Assembly: GCF_003086295.3 (NCBI RefSeq)
Contig: NC_092039.1
Location: 97,360,561 to 97,424,560 of the forward strand
DNA from: Arachis hypogaea
Taxonomy: Eukaryota; Streptophyta; Magnoliopsida; Fabales; Fabaceae
Reading direction: 5' to 3'
DNA: 64,000 bases
Each line of letters begins with the position of its first letter. Within the stretch, counting starts at the first letter, position 1. This document shows positions 53,958 to 63,508 of the stretch, in pieces. Below the pieces are notes generated by a model. The model saw nothing but the letters and a program-made list of their open reading frames with translations. It was not told the origin of the DNA and did not search any database. The position numbers and the translations under genes were made by a program.

Positions 53958-56285
53958 ATGAGCAGGAACAAGGATAAAGGCACTCTTGTTGAAGCTGATC
54001 CAGAACCTGAAAGGACTCTGAAGAGAAAATTAAGAGAAGCTAAATTACAACAATCCAGAAATAACCTTTCAGAAATTTTCGAACAGGAGAAGGAGATGGC
54101 AGCCGAAAATAATAATAATAATAATAATAATGCAAGGAGAATGCTTGGTGACTTCACAAAGCCAACATCCAAGTTTGATGGAAGAAGCATCTCCATTCCT
54201 GCCATTGGAGCCAATAACTTTGAGCTTAAGCCTCAACTAGTTGCATTAATGCAACAAAACTGCAAGTTTTATGGACTTCCATCTGAAGATCCTTATCAGT
54301 TTTTAACTGAATTCTTGCAGATCTGTGAGACTGTAAAGACGAATGGAGTTGATCCTGAAGTCTACAGACTCATGCTTTTCCCTTTTGCTGTAAGAGACAG
54401 AGCTAGAATATGGTTGGATTCACAACCTAAGGACAGCCTGAACTCTTGGGATAAGCTGGTTACTGCCTTCTTAGATAAGTTCTTTCCTCCTCAAAAGCTG
54501 AGCAAGCTGAGAGTGGATGTTCAAACCTTCAAGCAAAAAGATGGTGAATCCCTCTATGAAGCTTGGGAAAGATACAAGAAGCTGACCAAAAGATGTCCAT
54601 CTGACATGTTTTCAGAATGGACCATGTTAGATATATTCTATTATGGTCTCTCTGAATTTTCGAAAATGTCACTGGATCATTCTGCAGGTGGATCTATTCA
54701 CCTGAAGAAAACGCCTGAAGAGGCTCAAGAACTCATTAACATGGTTGCAAACAACCAGTTCATGTACACCTCTGAGAGGAATTCTGTGAATAATGGGGTC
54801 CCTCAGAAGAAAGGAGTTCTTGAAATTGATGCTCTGAATGCCATACTGGCTCAGAACAAAGTGTTGACTCAACAGGTCAACATGATCTCTCAAAATCTGA
54901 ATGGATTGCAACATGCATCCAACAGTACTAGAGAGGTAGCTTCTGAAGAAGCATATGATCCTGAGAACCCTGCCATGGCAGAAGTTAATTACATGGGTGA
55001 ACCTTATGGTAACACCTATAACCCATCATGGAGAAATCATCCAAATTTCTCCTGGAAGGATCAACAAAAACCTCAACAAGGTTTTAACAATGGTGGACGC
55101 AATAGGCTGAATAATAGTAAGCCATATCCATCATCTTCTCAGCAACAGACAGAGAATCCTGAACAAAATAATTCCAATTTAGCCAATATAGTCTCTGATC
55201 TGTTAAAGGCCACTTTCAGTTTCATGAATGAAACAAGATCCTCCATTAGAAATTTGGAGGCACAAGTGGGCCAGCTGAGTAAGAAAGTCATTGAAACTCC
55301 TCCCAGTACTCTCCCAAGCAATACAGAAGAGAATCCAAAAGGAGAGTGCAAGGCCATTGATTTAATCAAAGTGGCCGAATGCACTAGGGAGGAGGAGGAC
55401 GAAAATCCCAGTGAGGAAGACCTCCTGGGACGTCCCTCAAGCAAGAAGGAGTTTCCCATTAAGGATCCTGAGGAATCTGAGGCTCATATAGAGACCATAG
55501 AGATTCCATTAAATCTCCTTCTGCCATTCATGAGCTCTGACTATTATTCATCCTCTGAAGAGGATGAAGATGTGACTGGTGAGCAAGTTGCTCAATATCT
55601 AGGAGCTATCATGAAACTGAATGCCAAGCTATTTGGTAATGAGACTTGGGAAAGTGAACCTCCCTTGCTCATTAGTGATTTGGATACTTGGATTCAAGAA
55701 ACTCTACCTCAAAAGAGACAAGATCCTGGCAAGTTCTTAATGCCTTGCACCATTGGCACCATGAGCTTTGAAAAAGCTCTATGTGATCTTGGGTCAGGAA
55801 TAAACCTTATGCCCCTCTCTGTAATGGAGAAGCTAGGGATCATTGAGGTGCAACCTGCTTTGTTCTCACTGCAATTGGCAGATAAGTCAGTGAGACAAGC
55901 TCATGGGATAGTAGAGGACGTGCTTATAAAAGTTGAAGACTTTTACATCCCTGCTGATTTCCTAATCCTAGATACTAGGAAGGAAGATGACGAATGCATC
56001 ATCCTAGGAAGACCTTTCCTAGCCACAGCAGAAGCTGTGATAGATGTCAACAGAGGAGAGTTAGTCCTTCAATTGAATGGAGAATACCTTGTGTTTCAAG
56101 CACATGGCAATCCCTCTGTGACAAAGGAGAATAAGCATGAAGAGCTTCTCTCAGTTCAAGGTCAAGAAGAGCCCACACAGTCAGACTCTAAGTTTGGTGT
56201 TGTGAGGCCACAACCAAACTCTAAGTTTGGTGTTCAAACCCCATATCCAAACTCTAAGTTTGGTGTTGGGACTAGACAACATTGA
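53958..56285 (+). CDS. Gag-protease polyprotein of A6, intact
   Basis: 775 residues. ATG 53958 chosen because it opens MSRNKDKGTLVE, shared by A5, B1 and B2. Gag domain (retrotransposon gag type) about residues 85-215 with FYGLPSEDPYQFL, FPFAVRDRARIWLDSQP and FFPPQKLSKLRVDVQ. Asn-rich stretch near 50. Coiled-coil segments about 285-317 and 405-445. Retroviral-type aspartic protease about 595-720 with ALCDLGSGIN (Athila-type active site) and IILGRPFLAT. C-terminal triple SKFGV repeat. No zinc knuckle. Gag assembles the particle; protease cleaves the polyprotein. The gene stops before RT, which is the defining defect of this non-autonomous lineage. Confidence 0.93.
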   Translation: MSRNKDKGTLVEADPEPERTLKRKLREAKLQQSRNNLSEIFEQEKEMAAENNNNNNNNARRMLGDFTKPTSKFDGRSISIPAIGANNFELKPQLVALMQQNCKFYGLPSEDPYQFLTEFLQICETVKTNGVDPEVYRLMLFPFAVRDRARIWLDSQPKDSLNSWDKLVTAFLDKFFPPQKLSKLRVDVQTFKQKDGESLYEAWERYKKLTKRCPSDMFSEWTMLDIFYYGLSEFSKMSLDHSAGGSIHLKKTPEEAQELINMVANNQFMYTSERNSVNNGVPQKKGVLEIDALNAILAQNKVLTQQVNMISQNLNGLQHASNSTREVASEEAYDPENPAMAEVNYMGEPYGNTYNPSWRNHPNFSWKDQQKPQQGFNNGGRNRLNNSKPYPSSSQQQTENPEQNNSNLANIVSDLLKATFSFMNETRSSIRNLEAQVGQLSKKVIETPPSTLPSNTEENPKGECKAIDLIKVAECTREEEDENPSEEDLLGRPSSKKEFPIKDPEESEAHIETIEIPLNLLLPFMSSDYYSSSEEDEDVTGEQVAQYLGAIMKLNAKLFGNETWESEPPLLISDLDTWIQETLPQKRQDPGKFLMPCTIGTMSFEKALCDLGSGINLMPLSVMEKLGIIEVQPALFSLQLADKSVRQAHGIVEDVLIKVEDFYIPADFLILDTRKEDDECIILGRPFLATAEAVIDVNRGELVLQLNGEYLVFQAHGNPSVTKENKHEELLSVQGQEEPTQSDSKFGVVRPQPNSKFGVQTPYPNSKFGVGTRQH

Positions 56286-56297
56286 CTTGATTACTCT

Positions 56298-56363
56298 GTG
56301 GCTCCATGAGAGCCACTGTCAAGCTATTGACATTAAAGAAGCGCTTGTTGGGAGGCAACCCAA
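56298..56363 (+). promoter_or_regulatory. Conserved post-stop hairpin module of A6
   Basis: Three stems: GTGGCTC-CATGA-GAGCCAC (56298-56316), TGTCA-AGCTAT-TGACA (56317-56332), TTGGG-AGGCAA-CCCAA (56348-56363), with AAGCGCTT (an 8-nt palindrome) in the linker. Starts 12 bases after the stop codon. Confidence 0.65.
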
Positions 56364-56515
56364 TTTTATTTATCTAATTTTATTTTATTTTGTTTCTTTG
56401 TTATTTTTGTGTTTAATTAGGTACATGATCATGAGGAGTCACGAAAAAATCAAAAAAATTAAAAACAGAGTCAAAAACAGAGGAAAAAAATTTTTCACCC
56501 TGGAGGACGCACGGG

Positions 56516-56765
56516 CCGGCGTTCAGCGCCCAGAAGATGCATCTGGCCAGCGTTCAGCGCCAGAACAGAGCATCTTCCTGGCGCTGAACGCCCAAAACAA
56601 GCAACATCCTGGCGTTTAACGCCAGGATGCGCACGCAGAGGACAATCTAGCGCTGAACGCTAGAAACAAGCTTGAAACTGGCGTTCAACGCCAGAATCAA
56701 GCATCACATGGGCGTTTAACGCCCAGAACATGCACCAATGGGCGTTTGAATGCCAGAATGGTGCA
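56516..56765 (+). repeat. GGCGTTCAACGCC near-palindrome cluster of A6
   Basis: Eight copies. One (56646-56662) reads CTAGCG-CTGAA-CGCTAG where others read CTGGCG...CGCCAG: both arms changed together. CTGGCGTT-C-AACGCCAG is at 56678-56694. Confidence 0.85.
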
Positions 56766-56812
56766 TGAAGGCAATTTACACGCCTATAGGGTAAAGGAAT
56801 GGTATTTCTTTT

Positions 56813-56880
56813 CACCTCAGGACCTGTGGACCCCACAGGATCCCCACCTCAGGACCTGTGGACCCCACAGGATCCCCACC
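56813..56880 (+). repeat. 34-bp direct repeat with internal palindrome
   Basis: Two tandem copies of CACCTCAGGACCTGTGGACC plus CCACAGGATCCC; each has the inverted repeat CCTGTGG-ACC-CCACAGG. A5 has a diverged pair at 47748-47812. Confidence 0.85.
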
Positions 56881-57228
56881 TACCTTTTCTTTTAATCCTA
56901 TTCACACTCTCCTAATCCAAATCTCATTCTCAATGTCACCCTTCCCAAAAACCTTCACCAATCACATCAATTTCTCTTCCCAATTACCCCATGCACCATT
57001 CACATCAACCTCCTCTTCCCCATAAACCCCACCTACCCCCATTACATTCAAATTCAATTTCCCACCCAAATGGCCGAAACCTAACCCTCCCCCCTCTCCC
57101 TATAAATACCTCTCTTTTCTTCTTCATTTTCACACAATACTACCCATTCTTCTCTCATATAGCCGAACCCACTTCTCTCCCTCTCTTCCAATTTCTCTTC
57201 TTCTTCTTCTTCTACTCTTCTTTTCTTT

Positions 57229-57263
57229 TTTGCTCGAGGACGAGCAAATTTTAAGTTTGGTGT
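57229..57263 (+). promoter_or_regulatory. Internal hairpin plus AAGTTTGGTGT box upstream of ORF2 (A6)
   Basis: TTTGCTCG-AGGA-CGAGCAAA (57229-57248, perfect 8-bp stem), TTTTAAGTTTGGTGT to 57263, 40 bases before the ORF2 ATG. Preceded by a pyrimidine tract (57177-57228). Could be a central PPT or a splice acceptor region, or both. Confidence 0.6.
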
Positions 57264-57302
57264 GGTAAAAAGCCTAAGCTTTTTATTTTTCATTCACCAT
57301 CA

Positions 57303-58439
57303 ATGGCACCCAAGACCGGAGTTTCCTCAAGAAAAGGAAAAGGGAAGGCAAAAGCTTCCACTTCCGAGTCATGGGAGAAGGAGAGATTCATCTCCAAGAG
57401 CCACCAAGACCACTTCTATGATGTTGTGGCAAAGAAGAAGGTGATCCCTGAGGTCCCCTTCAAGCTCAAAAAGAATGAGTATCCGGAAATCCGACATGAG
57501 ATCCAAAGAAGAGGGTGGGAAGTCATAACCAACCCCATGCAACAAGTCGGATTATTGATGGTTCAAGAGTTCTATGCTAATGCATGGATCACAAGGAACC
57601 ATGATCAAAGTATGAACCCGAATCCAAAGAACTATCTCACAATGGTTCGGGGGAAATACTTAGATTTCAGTCCGGAAAATGTGAGGTTGGCGTTTCATCT
57701 ACCCATGATGCAAGGTGATGAACGCCCCTACACAAGGAAGGTCAACTTCAATCAAAGGTTGGACCAAGTCCTAATGGACATTTGTGTGGAAGGCGCCCAA
57801 TGGAGAGTAGACTCCAAAGGCAAACCAGTCCAACTAAGAAGACTGGACCTCAAGCCTGTAGCTAGAGGATGGCTGGAGTTCATCCAAAGATCCATCATCC
57901 CTACAAGCAACCGATCTGAAGTTACTGTGGATCGGGCAATCATGATTCATAGCATCATGATTGGAGAGGAAGTAGAGGTTCATGAAGTCATAGCCAATGA
58001 ACTCTACAAAATAGCTGACAAGCCTTCATACATGGCACGGCTAGCCTTCCCCCACCTCATATGCCATCTATGTTATTCAGCTGGAGTTATCATAGATGGA
58101 GATGTCTCCATTGAAGAAGACAAGCCCATCACCAAGAAAAGGATGGAGCAAACAAGGGAAGTCCCTCACGGCCCCCAAGGAGAACATGAGGAAGTTCATC
58201 AACAAATACCTCATGGAATGCACTTTCCTCCTAACAACTATTGGGAGCAACTCAGTACCTCCTTAGAAGACTTGAGCCAAAACGTGGAACAACTAAGGGT
58301 GGAACACCATGAACATGCCCTCACTCTCCAAGAAATAAGAGAAGATCAAAGAGCTATGAGAGAGGAGCAACAAAGGCAAGGAAGGGACATAGAAGAGTTG
58401 AAGAACATCATTGGTCCTTCAAGAAGAAGACGCCACTAG
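57303..58439 (+). CDS. ORF2: 'putative plant transposon protein' family, intact
   Basis: 378 residues, ATG 57303 (MAPKTGVSSRKGKGKAK), first ATG after the internal box. Basic N-terminus (1-25, possible nuclear signal). Conserved domain about 30-260 with WEVITNPMQQVGLLMVQEFYANAW, YLDFSPENVRLAFHLP, GKPVQLRR, PVARGWLEFIQRSIIPTSNRSEV and LARLAFPHLICHLC. Coiled coil about 312-368 (LSQNVEQLRVEHHEHAL... REEQQRQGRDIEELK). Basic end RRRRH. The family is found in Athila-type elements; its role is unknown and no transposase triad is visible. It occupies the place of the env-like gene of Athila but has no signal peptide or membrane segment. Probably nuclear or nucleic-acid bound, by composition only. Conserved reading frames in a non-autonomous element suggest that it contributes something in cis or trans. 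Confidence 0.85.
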   Translation: MAPKTGVSSRKGKGKAKASTSESWEKERFISKSHQDHFYDVVAKKKVIPEVPFKLKKNEYPEIRHEIQRRGWEVITNPMQQVGLLMVQEFYANAWITRNHDQSMNPNPKNYLTMVRGKYLDFSPENVRLAFHLPMMQGDERPYTRKVNFNQRLDQVLMDICVEGAQWRVDSKGKPVQLRRLDLKPVARGWLEFIQRSIIPTSNRSEVTVDRAIMIHSIMIGEEVEVHEVIANELYKIADKPSYMARLAFPHLICHLCYSAGVIIDGDVSIEEDKPITKKRMEQTREVPHGPQGEHEEVHQQIPHGMHFPPNNYWEQLSTSLEDLSQNVEQLRVEHHEHALTLQEIREDQRAMREEQQRQGRDIEELKNIIGPSRRRRH

Positions 58440-59465
58440 AGGTGGATTCATTCCTTGTTCTTTATTTTCTTTCTGTTTTCTGTTTTTAAGTATTATGTTT
58501 ATCTATGTTTTTGTGTCTCTACTTCATGATCATTAGTGTGTAAACCATGCCTTAAAGCTATGAATAAAATCCGTTAGTCTTTCACCTCTCTTAAAAGAAA
58601 AATGTTTTAATTCAAAAGAACAAGAAGTACATAATTTTCGAAATTATTAGTGAATTTGATTTAATTATATTGATGTGGTGGCAATAATTTTTGTTTTCTG
58701 AATGAATGAATGAACAGTGCATATTTTTGATCTTGTTGTCTATGAGTGTTAAAATTGTTGGCTCTTGAAAGAATGATGAACAAAGAGAAATGTTATTGAT
58801 GATCTGAAAAACATCATGAAATTGATTCTTGAAGCAAGAAAAAGCAGTGAAAAAAAAAATAGAAAGAAAAAGCAAGCAGAAAAAGCCAATAGCCCTTAAA
58901 ACCAAAAGGCAAGGGTAGCAAGGATCCAAGGCTTTGAGCATCAATGGATAGGAGGGCCCAAGGAAATTAAATCCAGGCCTAAGCGGCTAAATCAAGCTGT
59001 CCCTATTCATGTGCTTGTGTCATGAAGGTCCAAGTGAAAAGCTTGAGACTGAATGGTTAAAGTCGTGATCCAAAGCTAAAGAGTGTGCTTAAGAGCTCTG
59101 GACACCACTAACTGGGGACTTTAGCAAAGCTGAGTCACAATCTGAAAAGGTTCACCCAGTTATGTGTCTGTGGCATTTATGTATCCGGTGGTAATACTGG
59201 AAGACAAAGTGCTTAGGGCCACAGCCAAGACTCATAAGTAGCTGTGTTCAAGAATCAACATGCTTAACTAAGAAAGTCAATAACACTATCTGAAATTCTA
59301 AGTTCCTAGAGAAGCCAATCACTCTAAACTTCAAAGGAAAAAGTGAGATGCCAAAACTGTTCAGAAGCAAAAAGCTACAAGTCCCGCTCATCTAATTAAA
59401 TTAATATTCATTGATATTTTGGACTTTATAGTATATTCTCTTCTTTTATCCTATTTGATTTTCAG
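58440..59465 (+). other. Noncoding tail of A6
   Basis: About 1 kb between ORF2 and the 3' LTR, with conserved blocks shared with A1 and A5 (for example near 59120-59240). No gene seen. Confidence 0.7.
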
Positions 59466-59502
59466 TTGCTTGGGGACAAGCAACAATTTAAGTTTGGTGT
59501 TG
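59466..59502 (+). promoter_or_regulatory. PPT-region hairpin and box of A6
   Basis: TTGCTTG-GGGA-CAAGCAA (59466-59483), CAATTTAAGTTTGGTGTTG, then the 3' LTR. Confidence 0.65.
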
Positions 59503-61339
59503 TGATGAGCGGATAATTTATACGCCTTTTGGCATTGTTTTTATATAGTTTTTAGTAAGTTTGAGCTACTTTTAGGGATGTTTTCATTAGTTTTTATGTT
59601 AAATTTACATTTCTGGACTTTACTATGAGTTTGTGTGTTTTTCTGTGATTTCAGGTAAATTCTGACTGAAATTGAGGGATTTGAGCAAAACTCTGAAGAA
59701 GGCTGACAAAAGGACTGCTGATGCTGTTGGATTCTGACCTCCCTGCACTCGAAATGGATTTTCTGGAGCTACAGAACTCCAATTGGCGCGCTCTTAACGG
59801 CGTTGGAAAGTAGACATCCAGGGCTTTCCAGCAATATATAATAGTCCATACTTTATTCGAAGAATGACGACGTAACTTGGCGTTAAACGCCAAGTACACG
59901 CTGCTGTCTGGAGTAAAACGCCAGAAAAACGTCATGATCCGGAGTTGAACGCCCAAAACACGTCATAACCTGGAGTTTGACGCCAAGATATGCCTTAGCA
60001 CGTGAATTCATCAAGCTCAGCCCAAGCACACACCAAGTGGGCCCCGGAAGTGGATTTATGCATCAATTACTTACTCATGTAAACCCTAGTAGCTAGTCTA
60101 GTATATATAGGACATTTATCTATTGTATTAGACATCTTTGATCTCATCTTTGATCTCATCTTTGGTCTCAGTTTTGTTCTATTCTTCATCTTAGGGGATC
60201 ATTGATCACGTTAGAGAGGGCTGGCCATTCGGCCATGCCTGAACTCTTTGCTTATGTATTTTCAACGGTGGAGTTTCTGCACACCATAGATTAAGGGTGT
60301 GGAGCTCTGCTGTACCTCAAGTATTAATGCAATTCTATCTTCTTTTATTCAAATCTCTCTTATTCTTATTCCAAGATATTCATTCGTACCCAAGAACATG
60401 ATGAATGTGATGAGTCAGATTACCCTCATTATCATTCTCACTTATGAATGCGCGTGATTGACAACCATGTCCGTTCTACATGCAACAGAGCTTGAATGCG
60501 TATCTCTTAGATTCCCCAACAGAATCTTCGTGGTATAAGTTAGATAGTTGGCGGCATTCATCTGGATCCGGAAAGTCCAACCTTGTCTGTGGTGTTCCGA
60601 GTAGGATCCTGGGAGTCCGGAAAGTCCAACCTTGTCTGTGGTGTTCCGAGTAGGATTCCGATCATGAATGACCGTGACGTGCTTCAAACTTTAACCTGCT
60701 GGGCGTTGGTGATAGACGCAAAAGAGGGATTCTATTCCAGTAGGAGCGGGAACCAACCGGTGATTAACCGTACTGTGACAGAGTGCGTTAGCATAGTTTT
60801 CACTGCGAGGATGGGATGTAGCTATCAGCCATGGGTGATGCCTCCAGACTGGTTAGCTGTGCGAGTGACAGCCGCACAGGTTATTTCCCCGTGAGGAATG
60901 AAAGTAGCCACAGTTGATGGTGAACCCCTATACAAAGCTTGCCATGGAAAGGAGTAAGAAGGATTGAGTAGAAGGAGTAGGAGAGCAGGCGTCCAAGAGC
61001 TCTACAGCATCTCCATCCGCTTATCTGAAATTCCCACCTTTGAATCTGCATAAGTGTTCTATCCCTTTTATTATTTATTTCTTTTTATTATTCCTATCCT
61101 CAAACCCATAAATAATGTTTAATTTGCCTGACTGAGATTTACAAGGTGACCATAGCTTGCTTCATACCAACAATCTCTGTGGATTCGACCCTTACTCACG
61201 TAAGGTTATTACTTGGACGACCCAGTACACTTGCTGGTTAGTTGAACGAGATTGTGAAGAAAATAAACAATGCCCTCAGAGTATACATCTTTTATAAATC
61301 CAATTACAAGAAAAAAGGGAATCACAATTTCGTCCACCA
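59503..61339 (+). repeat. 3' LTR of A6
   Basis: 1837 bp, same ends and same tandem duplications as the 5' LTR (for example 60565-60656). TATA box 60102-60109. Confidence 0.95.
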
Positions 61340-61344
61340 GACTC

Positions 61345-61960
61345 TATGATTGAATGACTGTGACGAGCTTCAAACTCCTGAAGGCTGGGCGTGATGACAA
61401 GCGCAAAAGAATCAAGGGATTCTATTCCAACCTGATTGAGAACCGACAGATGATTAGCCGTGCTGTGACAGAGCATAGGAACGTTTTCACTGAGAGGATG
61501 GGATGTAGCCATTGACAACGGTGATGCCCTACATACAGCTTGCCATGGAAAGGAGTAAGAAGGATTGAGTCGAAGCAGTGGGAGAGCAGGCGTCCTTGAG
61601 CCATACAGTATCTCCATTCGCTTATCTGAAATTCCCACCAATGAATCTGCATAAGTATTCTATCCCTTTTATTATTTATTTTCTTATTTCTATTTTCAAA
61701 AACCCATAACCCAATTTAATCTGCCTAACTGAGATTTACAAGGTGACCATAGCTTGCTTCATACCAACAATCTCTGTGGGATCGACCCTTACTCGCGTAA
61801 GGTTTATTACTTGGACGACCCAGTACACTTGCTGGTTAGTTGAACGGAGTTGTGTCCACTCGTGCCAATTTCAATTTCCATAATTTTACAATTACGTGCA
61901 ACTACAGCACCAAGTTGATAAATGTAACTCAAAGAATAGTGATCACAATTTCGTCCACCA
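61345..61960 (+). repeat. 3' LTR of A5, second part
   Basis: Resumes at TATGATTGAATGACTGTGACG after the second GACTC copy and ends TTTCGTCCACCA, followed by GCCTT. Confidence 0.93.
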
Positions 61961-61965
61961 GCCTT

Positions 61966-63508
61966 CGACACTTAAGTGGGGGCAAATTTATATGGCCATT
62001 TAAACGCCACATTTAGGCGTATCACACGCCAATGTCACCTCCCAGGACGTAAATGTTGTTGTGGTATTTCACACACCAAAGGCCGGCGTTACACCCTGGG
62101 CCAATTTTTCAGAAGACCACTTCAAAGATCTATTTGAGCGTTTTACACGCCAGAACAATGGCGTGTCAAACACCAAGAAAGAAGGAGCTCCAGGGACCAC
62201 AAAAGAGTGGTGTTTCACACGGCACATATTGGCATTCCACATGCCAAAAAGCGGAGTACGCCCAGTGAAGCAAAGCATGGTGTTTTACACCCATGGCGTT
62301 CCACACGCCAAAAAGAGGAGCATGCCCAGTAAAGCAAAGCATGGTGTTTTACACCTAAAGTGTGGCGTTTCAAACGCCAGAAGATATGCCAAAGGAAAGC
62401 GTGGCGTTTCACATGCAATAAAGTGGCGTTTTACATGCCATGGGTGGGTGTTTCACTTGCTTCTTGGCCCAACCTCCACAATCCATTTTGGCCACTTTCC
62501 AGACCCATTCAGAAGGCAAAACTTGGGACCAAAAAGAGACAAAGCTGAAGATTTAATATGGAAGATTGGATTTGATTTTTTTTATTTTAAGTTTGAATTT
62601 AATAATTAGGTTTTGTTCTTTCTAGGTTGAGTATATAAGGGTCCTAAAAACACTTTGAGAGGACCTTTAGAACTTTTTCCATTTTTCATATTTTGTTTTT
62701 GTTTTTGAAGCATGAGCCACTAATCTCTTAGGTTAAGATTATGAGCTATGTTTATCTTTTTATGGATTATTAATCTAAGTGTTTTATTTATATGAGGGTT
62801 ATGCTTTGATTTATTTCATGATTGAGTTTTTGTTATTCATCCCTAAAAATTTAGAATTGTTGGAAAACATTCTAACTTTGCTTGGATTCTAAATATTGTT
62901 TTCGAAAAAATTAATATTCGAATTAGTTTGAAAACTCTTTCTCACTACCTTTTAATTTCACTAGGAATAGGTTCAAAGAGTGTGCAATACTTTGAGAGTT
63001 TCAATTGTTAGGACTAGCTTGAATACGTGACATATAATTCAACCTAAGGACTATTTTTTAATCTTACTTGAAATTGAATCAGGGTTGTACTTCACCTCTT
63101 TTTCTTAACTGATCGACTAACGAATTAGCGGTTAATTAGGTTAAAGAGAAATTAAATTACCAAGGAATTGGAATTTGATTATTTATGATTCCTCATGATT
63201 GATCTTTGCATACTTTATATAAATAGACATAAAGATTGTTTTCCTAAAGAGTAAACATCTTTGCCACCTTGACTATCTTTATAATCTTATTTTCTTAACC
63301 AATTTTAGTTTGCTTTTGTTAAATTTTCTGTTTTCATGCTATTTACTATTAAAATACTTATTTTTGGTCGTCTAACTAGATTAATTGGTTGACTATTGTT
63401 TGCTTAGTCCATTAATCCTCGTGGGATCGACACTCACTCACCATGAGTTATTACTTGGTAGGACCCAGTGCACTTCCCGATGTTTTGTGGGTTGTAAAAT
63501 CCACATCA
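61966..63508 (+). repeat. LTR-like sequence of a further Athila-type family
   Basis: Sense end ...GGGTTGTAAAATCCACATCA resembles the family B LTR end, and CTCGTGGGATCGACACTCACTC...TACTTGGTAGGACCCAGTGCACTT near 63420-63475 is the shared U5 block. TATA box TATATAAG at 62631-62638. A GGCGTTTCACACGCC motif cluster runs from 61995 to 62455. Its left part is cut by A5 and may continue at 41530-41718. Confidence 0.65.

Larger units (their letters stand above)
50552..61339 (+). mobile_element. A6: intact young non-autonomous family A element
   Basis: 10,788 bp. Target duplication GACTC (50547-50551 and 61340-61344). LTRs 50552-52388 and 59503-61339, both 1837 bp, about seven differences by eye and all transitions. 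Primer site, open gag-protease, post-stop hairpins, GGCG cluster, internal PPT-like copy, open ORF2, tail, PPT region. No RT, RNase H or integrase, so it depends on an autonomous relative. All cis features look complete. Confidence 0.95.
41724..61960 (+). mobile_element. A5: family A non-autonomous (Feral-like) element hosting A6
   Basis: Perfect target duplication GCCTT (41719-41723 and 61961-61965). 5' LTR 41724-43412 (1689 bp); 3' LTR in two parts, 49479-50551 and 61345-61960, which also sum to 1689 bp. Internal: tRNA-Asp primer site, U-rich leader, gag-protease with two stops, post-stop hairpins, GGCG cluster, a gutted ORF2 with a tRNA-Cys-like insert, tail. No RT or integrase. By eye about 16 LTR differences, more than in A6, in line with being the host of A6. 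Confidence 0.93.
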
